DNA of 64,000 bases from Zoogloea sp. 1C4 (GTDB lineage Bacteria > Pseudomonadota > Gammaproteobacteria > Burkholderiales > Rhodocyclaceae): NCBI RefSeq assembly GCF_009469605.1, contig NZ_SSXU01000010.1:85370-149369 (forward strand). The letters run 5' to 3'. Positions 46,700 through 58,508 of this stretch are shown here, piece by piece. Both the position numbers and the translations under genes were made by a program. The number at the start of each line of letters is the position of its first letter. Within the stretch, counting starts at the first letter, position 1. The notes below the pieces were generated by a model. That model was not told the DNA's origin. It saw only the letters and a list, made by a program, of their open reading frames with translations, and did not search any database.

Positions 46700-48573
46700 G
46701 GCGTGATGCCCCGAGCTGACGGTGCATCGGGCTGCAGAGGTGGGAAGTTCCGGCTGCCCGGACGGGGCGTGTCGGTGAAGAAGCCGGGGCCGGGCAGCTG
46801 GCCGCGTAGGTGCGGCGTGGCGGCGACGAGGTTGGGTTCGCGCACCACCACCGGGCGCAGGAAGATCACCAGCTCGGTCTTCTGGATGGCGTTGTCGCGG
46901 TTGGTGAAGAGTTCGCCGAAGAGCGGGATCGCTCCGGCGAGCGGCACCCGGCCGGTCTTGTAGTCGATGCGGTCTTCCATCAGCCCGCCGAGGATGGCGG
47001 TTTCGCCGTCGCCCAGGCGCAGTACGGATTCGATCTCGCGGGTGCGGATCTGGGGAACGAGGTTGGCGATGTTGGCGGGGATGTTGGGGTTCGGGTCGCG
47101 GCGGAAGTCGGCGATGCTGGAGATCGTGGGGCGGACGTTGAGGATGACCTCGTCGGCGTCGCTGACCTGGGGTGTGACGGTCATCACGAGGCCGACGGAC
47201 ACCGCCTGGGGCGTGGTGGTGACGGTGGTGAGCGCGCCAGCGTTGGTGGTCTGGGTGGTGTCGGCCCGGACGGCGAAGTAGACGAATTCCTCGACCACCT
47301 TGATGACCGCTGTCTGGTTGTTGAGCACCGACAGCTTGGGGCTGGACAGCACCTTGACGGTGCCGAAGCCTTCGAGGAGGCGGATCGTCGAGTCGATGCC
47401 GTTGGCGCTCTGGTAGCTGGCGCTGAAGGGCAGGATGGCGTTGCCGGTGCTGGTGCCCAGGGTGGGGCCGGTGAGGCCGAAGCGGGTGCCGTTGGCGAGG
47501 ATGCGGCTCCATTCGATGCCCTGGCGGTAGGTGTCGGACAGGCCGACTTCGAGGATGGTGGCCTCGATGAGCACCTGGCGACGGGCCGCGGACATCACCT
47601 GGTCGATGAACTCGCGCACCTTTTCGTGCTGGCGGCCGGTGGCGCGCACGGTGACGACGCCGGTCTCGCGGTTGGCGATGATCGAGGCGGCCTCGCGGAA
47701 GGTGGATTTGTGCACCACCGTGGTGGTGGCGTTCTGCATGGCGGCCGGATTGGGGCTGGCGGCGAAGCCGGCGGGCTGGCCCTGGACCGGGCGGGCGTTG
47801 CGGTTGCGCCCGGCAGATCCGGCGGGCGCGGCGCCAGTGCTGATGCCGGTGCCGGTGGTCGTGGTGGTTTCGACGTTCTCGACGACGGTTTCGCTGGAGC
47901 CCTCGGGGAGGAGCTTGTCGGTCTCGCGCAGCAGATCGCGGAGGTTCTTTTCGATGGATTCCCAGAACTGGTTGCGGGAGGCGTTCTCGATGCGGGTGGC
48001 GGAGACGTTGCCGCCGGTGATCGGCGTGCCGGCGGGTAGGCCGGTGCCGGCTGCGTGCAGGTTGCCGGTGCCGCTGGTGGCGATCTGGGTGTTGGTGGAA
48101 ACAGTGCCCGACACGCTGCGGCTCAGGTTGACGTAGTCGATGCGGTAGGTGCGCAGGAAGGGGCTGTCGGGCATCACCGCCAGATTGGAGCCATCGAACT
48201 CGTAGCGCATGTCTACCTGCCGGGCGATGCGCGCGAGAATCTGGGGCAGGGTCTGGTTGATGGCGTTGAGGGTGACTGTGCCGCTGAGGCCGGGGTGGAT
48301 GTCGATGTTGATTCGGGCGTCGCGGGCCAGCGCGAAAAGCAGATCCTGGATGCGCAGGTTGGTGACGACAACCGAGTAGGTTTCTGCCACCGGAGCGGGC
48401 GTGGGGCGGGGCAGGGGGATGAGGTCGGCGACGACGGGGGGTATGCTTTTTGCACTCTCCGCCGGAATCCCCTGCGCGCCGATGTGGCCCGACGACGGCG
48501 GGTTGGATGGCATGGATGCGCATCCCGCTGTGGCCAGCGCCAGTGCGCCTGAAAGCCAGGTGAATAAATTCAT
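46696..48573 (-). CDS. Outer-membrane secretin (MshL/PilQ/GspD family)
   Basis: A 625-residue secretin that would form the outer-membrane channel. A signal with lipobox-like ALATAGC (Cys18) is followed by an STN/N0-type domain (about residues 65-140), a Ser/Thr/Gly-rich insert (about 165-285), N1-like domain and the C-terminal secretin core (about 325-600), including GETAILGGLMEDRIDYKTG and PLFGELFTNRDNAIQKTELV. It is the first gene of the six-gene operon. The start ATG at 48573 has no strong Shine-Dalgarno site. Confidence 0.92.
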   Translation of the reverse strand: MNLFTWLSGALALATAGCASMPSNPPSSGHIGAQGIPAESAKSIPPVVADLIPLPRPTPAPVAETYSVVVTNLRIQDLLFALARDARINIDIHPGLSGTVTLNAINQTLPQILARIARQVDMRYEFDGSNLAVMPDSPFLRTYRIDYVNLSRSVSGTVSTNTQIATSGTGNLHAAGTGLPAGTPITGGNVSATRIENASRNQFWESIEKNLRDLLRETDKLLPEGSSETVVENVETTTTTGTGISTGAAPAGSAGRNRNARPVQGQPAGFAASPNPAAMQNATTTVVHKSTFREAASIIANRETGVVTVRATGRQHEKVREFIDQVMSAARRQVLIEATILEVGLSDTYRQGIEWSRILANGTRFGLTGPTLGTSTGNAILPFSASYQSANGIDSTIRLLEGFGTVKVLSSPKLSVLNNQTAVIKVVEEFVYFAVRADTTQTTNAGALTTVTTTPQAVSVGLVMTVTPQVSDADEVILNVRPTISSIADFRRDPNPNIPANIANLVPQIRTREIESVLRLGDGETAILGGLMEDRIDYKTGRVPLAGAIPLFGELFTNRDNAIQKTELVIFLRPVVVREPNLVAATPHLRGQLPGPGFFTDTPRPGSRNFPPLQPDAPSARGITP

Positions 48574-48901
48574 CGTCTTACGTGTATGTCTTTTTTTACA
48601 GCTCCTGATTTTATGCCGAATTTATTTTCCTGTGGGAGGCTTGTGTCTGCAAGTGTCCTGGTACGGTGTCGTGGATTGGGGGCTGGCGGCTGTCCCGGCA
48701 GTTTTTTGCAGGAAAAAGCCTTACACGGGTGTAAGTCATGTGTAAGATTGAACGACTCTAATCTCGGCCGGATCAAGGACCGAAACACCGTACAGAAAAA
48801 CAACAGCGGTGATACCCAGTCGTACGGCCTTTGTCCCCCGCCAGCAAGGTTTCAGAGCATCCAACGTTGCACACTCATATAAACACGAGGAGAGGTGAAA
48901 A
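48574..48901. promoter_or_regulatory. Divergent intergenic region between the secretin operon and acs
   Basis: This 328-base gap must hold promoters for both directions. The part near the secretin gene is AT-rich (TTTTTTTACAG, TTTATTTTCC). Near the middle, GTGTAAG occurs twice within 15 bases at about 48728 and 48741. I find no exact sigma-54 site. A strong ribosome-binding site (GAGGAGAGG) precedes acs. Confidence 0.5.
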
Positions 48902-50860
48902 ATGACGAACGAAACCACCCAGAAGCTCTACTATCCGTCTGAAGAGGTGGTGAAGAACGCTGCCGTGTCGGGCATGGAAGCGTACCGGGCTCTTTGCGCG
49001 GAAGCTGCGCAGGATTACGAAGGCTTCTGGGGCAAGCGCGCCAAGGAACTGATCGACTGGCAAACCCCGTTTACCCAGGTGCTCGACGAGAGCAACGCCC
49101 CGTTCTTCAAGTGGTTTGCCGACGGCAAGCTGAACGTCTCCTACAACTGCCTTGACCGTCAGGTCAACAACGGTCTGGGCGACAAGGTCGCGCTGATCTT
49201 CGAAGGCGACAAGGGCGACGTCTCCAAGGTTACCTACAAGGATCTGCTCGGCCGCGTCAGCAAGTTTGCCAACGCGCTCAAGAGCCTCGGCGTGAAGAAG
49301 GGCGACCGCGTCGTCATCTACCTGCCGATGTCCATCGAAGGTGTCGTGGCCATGCAGGCCTGCGCCCGTATCGGCGCCACCCACTCCATCGTGTTCGGCG
49401 GCTTCTCCGCCCAGTCTCTGGCCGACCGGATCAATGACGCCGGCGCCGTGGCCCTGATCACCTCCGACGGCCAGAACCGCGGTGGCAAGGCCCTGCCGCT
49501 CAAGTCCATCGCCGACGAAGCGCTGGCCAGCGGCTGCCCGTCCATCAAGAGCGTCCTGGTCGTCAAGCGCACCGGTGGCGAAACCGCCATGGTCGCCGGC
49601 CGCGACATCTGGGCTGACGACCTGCTCGCCACCCAGTCCGACGTCTGCGAACCGGAATGGGTTGAAGCCGAACATCCGCTGTTCCTGCTCTACACCTCCG
49701 GCTCCACCGGCAAGCCGAAGGGCGTCCAGCACTCCACCGGCGGCTACCTGCTGCACGCCATCCTCACCATGAAGTACACGTTCGACATCAAGCCGGACGA
49801 CGTCTTCTGGTGCACGGCCGACATCGGCTGGGTCACGGGCCACACCTACATCACCTACGGCCCGCTCGCCTGCGGCGCCACCGAGATCGTCTTCGAAGGC
49901 GTGCCGACCTACCCGGACGCCGGCCGTTTCTGGAAGATGATCCAGGATCACAAGGTCAACATCTTCTACACCGCCCCGACCGCCATCCGCTCCCTGATCA
50001 AGGCTGCGGACAACACCCCGGCCGTGCATCCGAAGAACTACGACCTGTCTTCCCTGCGCATCCTGGGTTCCGTCGGCGAGCCGATCAACCCCGCCGCCTG
50101 GGAGTGGTACTACGAGAACGTCGGCGGCAGCCGCTGCCCGATCGTCGATACCTTCTGGCAGACCGAAACCGGTGGTCACATGATCACCCCGCTGCCCGGC
50201 GCGACCCCGCTGGTCCCCGGCTCCTGCACCCTGCCCTTCCCGGGCATCCAGGCTGCGGTGGTCGACGAGACCGGTACCGAAGTGCCGTGGGGCCAGGGCG
50301 GCATCCTGGTCGTCCAGCGTCCGTGGCCGTCGATGATCCGCACCATCTGGGGCGATCCCGACCGTTTCGTGAAGTCCTACTACCCGGCTGACTTCCAGGG
50401 CAAGCTGTACCTGGCTGGCGACGGCGCGATCCGCGACAAGGACACCGGCTACTTCACCATCACCGGCCGTATCGATGACGTGCTGAACGTCTCCGGTCAC
50501 CGCATGGGCACGATGGAAATCGAATCCGCCCTGGTGGCTCACGAGAAGGTTGCCGAGGCTGCCGTGGTTGGCCGTCCGGACGATCTGACCGGCGAAGCGA
50601 TCGTGGCCTTCGTGGTGCTGAAGGGCGCCCGCCCGACCGGCGACGAAGCCGTCAAGGTCATCAAGGAACTGCAGAACTGGGTTGGCCAGGAAATCGGCCC
50701 CATCGCCAAGCCGAAGGACATCCGCTTCGGTGAGAACCTGCCGAAGACCCGCTCCGGCAAGATCATGCGCCGTCTGCTCCGTCAGCTGGCCAAGGGCGAG
50801 GAGATCACCCAGGACACCTCGACGCTGGAAAACCCGGCGATCCTGGAACAGCTCAAGTAA
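48902..50860 (+). CDS. acs: Acetyl-CoA synthetase
   Basis: A 652-residue AMP-forming ligase that activates acetate to acetyl-CoA via acetyl-AMP. The adenylation motif [20 protein letters not shown] lies near residue 265, [12 protein letters not shown] follows, and the catalytic, acetylation-regulated lysine is in [10 protein letters not shown] near 620. Length and motif order match the enterobacterial and Pseudomonas enzymes. Downstream lie a transporter-kinase and symporters of the kind that control or supply acetate metabolism. Confidence 0.98.
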   Translation: MTNETTQKLYYPSEEVVKNAAVSGMEAYRALCAEAAQDYEGFWGKRAKELIDWQTPFTQVLDESNAPFFKWFADGKLNVSYNCLDRQVNNGLGDKVALIFEGDKGDVSKVTYKDLLGRVSKFANALKSLGVKKGDRVVIYLPMSIEGVVAMQACARIGATHSIVFGGFSAQSLADRINDAGAVALITSDGQNRGGKALPLKSIADEALASGCPSIKSVLVVKRTGGETAMVAGRDIWADDLLATQSDVCEPEWVEAEHPLFLLYTSGSTGKPKGVQHSTGGYLLHAILTMKYTFDIKPDDVFWCTADIGWVTGHTYITYGPLACGATEIVFEGVPTYPDAGRFWKMIQDHKVNIFYTAPTAIRSLIKAADNTPAVHPKNYDLSSLRILGSVGEPINPAAWEWYYENVGGSRCPIVDTFWQTETGGHMITPLPGATPLVPGSCTLPFPGIQAAVVDETGTEVPWGQGGILVVQRPWPSMIRTIWGDPDRFVKSYYPADFQGKLYLAGDGAIRDKDTGYFTITGRIDDVLNVSGHRMGTMEIESALVAHEKVAEAAVVGRPDDLTGEAIVAFVVLKGARPTGDEAVKVIKELQNWVGQEIGPIAKPKDIRFGENLPKTRSGKIMRRLLRQLAKGEEITQDTSTLENPAILEQLK

Positions 50861-51016
50861 TCAACTGCATCACCCGCCCCGGCCCTGTGGCCGGGGGCGG
50901 CCAGCGCCCCGGTGCTTCCCCCGAAGTGCCGTCAAAAACAACAGCGCGTGCCGCACAACAGAATAAACAAGGGAGGAGCCCGGCGCGGTATGGCCGGGAG
51001 TGTGAGGGGGAGAAAC

Positions 51017-51039
51017 AGGCGCGGACTCCGCGCCTTTTT
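51017..51039 (+). terminator. Terminator downstream of acs
   Basis: An eight-base-pair GC stem (AGGCGCGG / CCGCGCCT) with a three-base loop is followed by TTTTT. It lies about 155 bases beyond the acs stop. A longer GC hairpin at 50874-50900 closer to acs lacks a T run. Between them (50901-51016) I see no gene; the stretch is purine-rich. The rest, 51040-51151, probably contains the promoter for the next operon, with GGGAGG before its first start. Confidence 0.75.
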
Positions 51040-51151
51040 CTCGTCCGTCGTCCGCGTGACGGCGGCGGGCGCGCAGGTGCGTCGCAACTCTCGCCAAGTC
51101 TGCCTGTACGGGTTATAAGCGCAGGGTGACATTGCGCGACGGGAGGATGAC

Positions 51152-51343
51152 ATGATCAAGGCGACACTAACCGGCCAGCGTCTCGTGGCTTTGTTTCTGC
51201 TCGGCGGGCTGTTGGTGAACTATCCGATCCTGTCTGCGTTCGATTCGGACCGGATGTGGTTCGGCATTCCCGTCCTGTACCTCTATGTTTTCGGCGTGTG
51301 GGCGGCCCTCATCGTGATGATGGCCCTGGTCATCGAGCGCTAG
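51152..51343 (+). CDS. Small two-helix membrane protein upstream of the transporter-kinase
   Basis: A 63-residue protein with two transmembrane helices (about residues 8-28 and 38-60). An excellent Shine-Dalgarno site (GGGAGGATGAC) precedes the ATG. It resembles the small accessory subunits found in front of sodium:solute symporters (DUF485, DUF4212, DUF3311 types) in size and layout, although I cannot assign it to one of them. The next gene begins ten bases later. Confidence 0.8.
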   Translation: MIKATLTGQRLVALFLLGGLLVNYPILSAFDSDRMWFGIPVLYLYVFGVWAALIVMMALVIER

Positions 51344-51353
51344 GAGCGCAGGC

Positions 51354-54110
<2,757 letters not shown>

Positions 54111-54185
54111 ACTACAATTTCATGCGCCGCGGATGGGGGCGGGATGTGCGTCCCTGTTTCAGACGGCGGAGGGGAGGAAGACAAA

Positions 54186-54560
54186 ATGACCAAAAAAATA
54201 CTGATCGCCGACGATGAGCAGAACATCGTCATTTCCCTGGAGTTCCTGATGAAGCGCGAGGGCTTTGCCGTGTGCATCGCCAACGACGGTCAGGAAGCCC
54301 TCGACAAGGTGCGCAGCGAGTCGCCCGATCTGGTGCTCCTCGACGTGATGATGCCGCGCAAGAACGGCTACGAGGTGTGCCAGGAGATCCGTGCCGACGC
54401 CGGGCTGCAAGACACCCGCATCCTGATGCTCACCGCCAAGGGGCGCGAGACCGAAGTCACCAAGGGTCTCGCGATGGGCGCCGATGCCTACATGACCAAG
54501 CCCTTCTCGACCCGCGAGCTGGTCGCCAAGGTCAAATCCCTCCTGGATATCCCGGCATGA
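54186..54560 (+). CDS. Single-domain response regulator (receiver only)
   Basis: A 124-residue CheY-like receiver with no output domain. The acidic pair D9/D10, phosphoacceptor D53 in LLDVMMPRKNG, T83 and K105 (MTKPFS) are all in place. The ATG at 54186 follows GGAGGGGAGGAAG. Being next to the kinase suggests it is the cognate partner. It differs from CrbR, which carries a LuxR-type DNA-binding domain. Its stop overlaps the next gene's start (ATGA), so its downstream target may be the pseudokinase-exonuclease fusion. Confidence 0.92.
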   Translation: MTKKILIADDEQNIVISLEFLMKREGFAVCIANDGQEALDKVRSESPDLVLLDVMMPRKNGYEVCQEIRADAGLQDTRILMLTAKGRETEVTKGLAMGADAYMTKPFSTRELVAKVKSLLDIPA

Positions 54561-56725
54561 GCCCGAAAGCCCGGCAGGCGCTGGCGATTGCCGCGGCCTG
54601 CGCTCTCGTCGCCGGTGTGCTGGCGGCGGCGGGCTTTGCCGTGTGGCGCGATCTGACGCCTGAAGAAAAGGCGGTGATCGAGCCCGTTCTCAACCCGCGG
54701 CTGGGGCTGCTCATCATGATCTCGATGGTGGGCGCCGGGGCGGCGGCGGTGCTGATGAAGTCCTTCGCCCAGTCGGCCATCGCCGAGCCGGCGCTGCTGG
54801 CGGACGAAGTCGGGCTGATCGTCGGCACCGATCCATCCCGCCGGGTCAAGCCGGCAGGCTCGCCCGAACTGCAGCGCATTGCCGAGGCGGTGAACAACCT
54901 CGCCGATCAGCGGCGCAGCCTGCAGGAAGACGTGGAGGCGCGCATCCGCGAGGCCCGGCTGTCGGTCGAGGAAGAGCGCAACCGCCTCGCCGCGCTGATG
55001 TCCGAGCTCAACCAGAGCGTGGTGGTGTGCAATCTCGACGGCCGCATCCTGCTTTACAACAACCGGGCGCGGCTGCAGTTCAAGGCGCTGTCGGATGCGC
55101 CAACCGCCGCTGGTGGTGGCGAGATCATCGGCCTCGGGCGCTCGATCTACCTCGTCTTCGAGCGCAGCCTGATCGTCCATGCCCTCGAGAGCATCCAGGA
55201 GCGCATCCGCCGCCAGAGCGCCCAGCCAATGGCCAACTTCGTCACCACCACCCGCGCCGGGCAGCTGCTGCGGGTGCAGATGGCGCCGGTGCTGGCCACG
55301 GGGGGCGAGCCCGACGCCGAGCCGAGCGTCACGGGCTTCGTGCTGATGCTCGACAACATCACGCGCAATTTCGAGGCCGAGACCAAGCGTGACCAGATGC
55401 TCCACACCCTCACCGAGGGCAGCCGCTCGTCCCTGGCCAACCTGCGGGCCGCGGCCGAGATGCTCGAGTACCCCGATCTCGACGCCGATCTGAAGGAGCG
55501 CTTCCTGAAGGTGGTCCGTGACGAGGTGGAGGGCATGAGCCGCCGCCTCGACGAGACCGCCAACGCCTTCGCCGACTCCCTCAAGACCCGCTGGCCCCTG
55601 GACGAGATGCTGGGCGCCGATCTGGTGGCCGCAGCCCAGCGCCGGGTCGAGAAGAAGCTCGGCCTGCCCACCAAGCTGGAAGGCATCGATCCGGACGTGT
55701 GGGTGAAGGTGGATAGTTTCTCGCTGCTGCAGGCCATCAGCTATCTCGTCAGCCGGCTGTCCGATGAGTTCGAGGTGCGCGAAGTGCGCTTCCGGCTCAC
55801 CTCCGCCGGGCGGCTGGCGCATCTGGACCTGATCTGGTCCGGGCAGGCGATGAGCACCGAGACCGTGATGGCTTGGGAACTCGAGCCCATGACCTTCGCC
55901 GGCGAAAGCTCCCCCCTCACGGTGCGCGACGTGGTGGCCCGCCACGACGGCGAGATCTGGCTGCAGCGCGAGAAGACCCAGCACCGCGCCTTCTTTCGCC
56001 TGCTGCTGCCCTCGGCCGCGCCCCAGAACGAAGTCGAGGCAACCACCTACCTCAAGGGCGACAGCCGGCCCGAGTACTACGATTTCGACCTCTTCAAGCA
56101 GACCGAGGCCAGCCACGCCCTGGACGACCGCCCGCTCTCCGAGCTCGCCTTCACGGTGTTCGACACCGAGACCACCGGCCTCAACCCGTCCGAAGGCGAC
56201 GAGATCATCCAGATCGGTGCAACCCGCATCGTGAACGGCAAGCTGCTCAAGTCCGAATCCTTCGACCAGCTGGTGGACCCGCTCCGCGAGCTGCCGGAGG
56301 CCTCCACCAAGATCCACGGCATCACGCCGGAGATGCTGGTCGGCCAGCCGTCCATGGCCAAGGTGCTGCCGGCCTTCCATGCCTTTGCCGAAGATACCGT
56401 GCTGGTGGCCCACAACGCGGCCTTCGACATGCGCTTCCTGCAGCTCAAGGAGGAGAGCACCGGCATCCGTTTCACTCAGCCCGTGCTCGACACCCTGCTG
56501 CTGTCGGCGGTGCTGCATCCCTCGCAGGAGTCCCACCGTCTCGAGGCGATCAGCGAGCGCATGGGCGTGAGCGTGATGGGGCGCCACACGGCGATCGGCG
56601 ATGCGATCGTCACCGGCGAGGTCTTCCTGCGGATGATTCCGCTGCTGGCGGAGATGGGCATTCGGACCCTTGGGGATGCGCGCAAGGCCTCCGAGAAGAC
56701 CTACTACGCCCGCGTGAAGTACTGA
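54557..56725 (+). CDS. Pseudokinase sensor fused to a DEDDh 3'-5' exonuclease (DnaQ-like)
   Basis: A 722-residue membrane protein. Two helices (about residues 7-27 and 48-68) are followed by a coiled-coil/HAMP-like stretch, a PAS domain (about 145-280), a dimerisation-like segment (about 300-365) and a degenerate kinase-like domain (to about 490). The expected H-box reads TLTEGSRSSLANL and has no histidine. From about 530 a DnaQ-type exonuclease has VFDTETTGLNPSEGDEIIQIGA (D536, E538), HNAAFDMRFL and HTAIGDAI, all the catalytic residues of the DEDDh family. Stand-alone exonucleases of this type occur beside acs/symporter genes in Pseudomonas; here the enzyme is joined to a sensor. Its substrate is unknown. 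Confidence 0.88.
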   Translation: MSPKARQALAIAAACALVAGVLAAAGFAVWRDLTPEEKAVIEPVLNPRLGLLIMISMVGAGAAAVLMKSFAQSAIAEPALLADEVGLIVGTDPSRRVKPAGSPELQRIAEAVNNLADQRRSLQEDVEARIREARLSVEEERNRLAALMSELNQSVVVCNLDGRILLYNNRARLQFKALSDAPTAAGGGEIIGLGRSIYLVFERSLIVHALESIQERIRRQSAQPMANFVTTTRAGQLLRVQMAPVLATGGEPDAEPSVTGFVLMLDNITRNFEAETKRDQMLHTLTEGSRSSLANLRAAAEMLEYPDLDADLKERFLKVVRDEVEGMSRRLDETANAFADSLKTRWPLDEMLGADLVAAAQRRVEKKLGLPTKLEGIDPDVWVKVDSFSLLQAISYLVSRLSDEFEVREVRFRLTSAGRLAHLDLIWSGQAMSTETVMAWELEPMTFAGESSPLTVRDVVARHDGEIWLQREKTQHRAFFRLLLPSAAPQNEVEATTYLKGDSRPEYYDFDLFKQTEASHALDDRPLSELAFTVFDTETTGLNPSEGDEIIQIGATRIVNGKLLKSESFDQLVDPLRELPEASTKIHGITPEMLVGQPSMAKVLPAFHAFAEDTVLVAHNAAFDMRFLQLKEESTGIRFTQPVLDTLLLSAVLHPSQESHRLEAISERMGVSVMGRHTAIGDAIVTGEVFLRMIPLLAEMGIRTLGDARKASEKTYYARVKY

Positions 56726-56738
56726 GCGGCCGCCGCTC

Positions 56739-58148
56739 ATGTCCTCAGCCCAGCGCGGTGGTGGCCTGACGGCGCTGCTGCGTCGCCCGCCGGTGCATGC
56801 GCTCCCCGAGGCGAGTATCCGGGAAGCGCTGCAACGGATGGATGCGGCGCGGGTCGGCACGGTGGTCATCGTCGATCCGGCCCGGCGCCCACTCGGAATG
56901 CTGACCCTCCGCGACGTCATCGACCGGGTCGTGCTGCCTGGTGGCGATCTCGGCGCACCGGTGGCCGGCGTCATGACCGGCGGCGTGGTCGCCCTGCCCG
57001 GCGACGCCAGCCCCCATCTGGCCCGGCTGCTGCTTGCGCGGCACGGCCTGCGCCATCTGGTGGTTACCGACGGGGCGGGCCAGCTCGTCGGCGTGCTCTC
57101 CCGGAGCGATCTCTACGCCAGCCGGTTTGCCGGCTCTGATGATCTTGTCGAGGCGATCCAGTCTGCGCGCGGCGTGGACAGCCTCGCCCAGGCCGCGGCC
57201 CGGGTGCGGAAGGCCGCCGAGGCAATGGTCGAGCTCGGCGAGGGCAGCGGTGCGCTGGGCGAGTGGATCGCCATGCTCAACGATCTCGTGGTGCAGGCGG
57301 CCGTCGACCTGGCCGAAGCCGAGATTGAAGTGCCGTTGGTGCCCTGGTGCTGGCTCGCCTTCGGCTCGGAAGGCCGTCTGGAGCAGACGCTTGCCACCGA
57401 TCAGGACAATGGGCTGATCTTTGCCTGCGGCGCAGATGACGATCCGGAGGCGCTGCGGGCAGGCTTCCTGCCCTTCGCCCGGCGGGTCAATGAGATCCTC
57501 GACGCCTGCGGCTTTCCACTCTGCAAGGGCGAGGTGATGGCCGGCAATCCCCGCTGGTGCCTGTCGCTGGGCGAGTGGCGGGCGTGCTTTGCCGGCTGGA
57601 TGCACAGCGGTACGGCCGACGATCTCCTCAACGCCACGATCTTCTTCGATTTCCGTCCCCTCGCGGGCGACTGGCAGCTGGCGGCGGCGCTGCAGCGCTG
57701 GCTGCTCGGCATCGCCGGCGATACCCCGCTGTTCCTGCGCTTCATGGCGGCAAACGCCCTGCGCGGCGGGCCGCCGCTCGGGGTGCTCCGGGATTTCTCG
57801 GTGGATCGGGAAACTGGGCTCATCGACCTGAAGCGCGACGGCAGCCGGGTGTTCGTCGACGCGGCGCGGATCTACGCGCTGGCGCTCGGCGTTGCCGAAA
57901 CCGCCACCACGGCGCGCCTGCAGGCGGCCGGTGAGGCGCTGAACTGGCCGCGGCGGGAGGTGAGGGCGCTGGTCGATGCCTTTGGCTTCATCCAGCAGCT
58001 TCGCCTCGCCAGCCCGCGGGAGCCTGGCGGTGGAGCCAACCAGATCGCCCCGGCGTCCCTGAACGAGCTCGAGCGGGCGTTCCTGAAGGAGTCTTTTCGC
58101 CAGGCGCGGCGCCTGCAGCAGAAGCTCCAGGTCCGGTATCAGTTGTAG
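56739..58148 (+). CDS. CBS-pair/DUF294 nucleotidyltransferase-like protein
   Basis: A 469-residue protein with two CBS motifs (about residues 18-130, for example VVIVDPARRPLGMLTLRDVI and LVVTDGAGQLVGVLSRSDL), which usually bind adenine nucleotides, followed by a DUF294 putative nucleotidyltransferase domain with GSEGRLEQTLATDQDNGLI near residues 209-227 and a C-terminal helical DUF294_C domain. GlnD-type transferases share the G-S...DxD pattern, so nucleotide transfer to a protein is a reasonable guess. It lies 13 bases after the exonuclease fusion and before the symporter pair. Confidence 0.87.
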   Translation: MSSAQRGGGLTALLRRPPVHALPEASIREALQRMDAARVGTVVIVDPARRPLGMLTLRDVIDRVVLPGGDLGAPVAGVMTGGVVALPGDASPHLARLLLARHGLRHLVVTDGAGQLVGVLSRSDLYASRFAGSDDLVEAIQSARGVDSLAQAAARVRKAAEAMVELGEGSGALGEWIAMLNDLVVQAAVDLAEAEIEVPLVPWCWLAFGSEGRLEQTLATDQDNGLIFACGADDDPEALRAGFLPFARRVNEILDACGFPLCKGEVMAGNPRWCLSLGEWRACFAGWMHSGTADDLLNATIFFDFRPLAGDWQLAAALQRWLLGIAGDTPLFLRFMAANALRGGPPLGVLRDFSVDRETGLIDLKRDGSRVFVDAARIYALALGVAETATTARLQAAGEALNWPRREVRALVDAFGFIQQLRLASPREPGGGANQIAPASLNELERAFLKESFRQARRLQQKLQVRYQL

Positions 58149-58211
58149 TGCCGCGGACGGGGGCTATACTCGCGCCGTGGCCGTACGGCCAGGAGCGGGA
58201 GAAAGAGGCTT

Positions 58212-58496
58212 GTGAGCCGGGACAACGACAACAGCGCGGAAACGCGCGCCGCCGCCGAGCGATACTGGAAGACGACCCTGCGGCTGACCGTGGGGCTGCT
58301 GCTCGTCTGGGCCGCGGTGAGCTTCCTGCCCGGATGGTTCGCGGACGAGCTCAATTCGATGGTCTTCTTCGGCTGGCCTTTCGGCTTTTACATGGCGGCG
58401 CAGGGTGCGCTGATCGTGTTCCTGTTGATCGTCTGGCTCTACGATTTCTGCATGACGCGCCTCGAGCGGCGCCACGGCCTTGATCCCGATGACTGA
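58212..58496 (+). CDS. DUF4212 small subunit of a sodium:solute symporter
   Basis: A 94-residue membrane protein with two helices (about residues 25-46 and 57-80) and the DUF4212 pattern YWKTTLRLTVGLLLVWAAVSF and FGWPFGFYMAAQG. DUF4212 proteins are regularly encoded just ahead of VC_2705-family symporters, as here (12-base gap). The GTG at 58212 has a GAGAAAGAGG site upstream. It probably forms a complex with the symporter. Confidence 0.93.
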   Translation: MSRDNDNSAETRAAAERYWKTTLRLTVGLLLVWAAVSFLPGWFADELNSMVFFGWPFGFYMAAQGALIVFLLIVWLYDFCMTRLERRHGLDPDD

Positions 58497-58508
58497 GGCC
58501 GCGCAACG

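Noticed and set aside
48574..48901. Sigma-54 promoter for the secretin operon or acs
   Set aside because: The best candidates miss the invariant GG or GC pairs at -24/-12.
50874..50900. GC-rich hairpin after acs as its main terminator
   Set aside because: The stem is strong but has no T run; the hairpin at 51017-51039 fits better.
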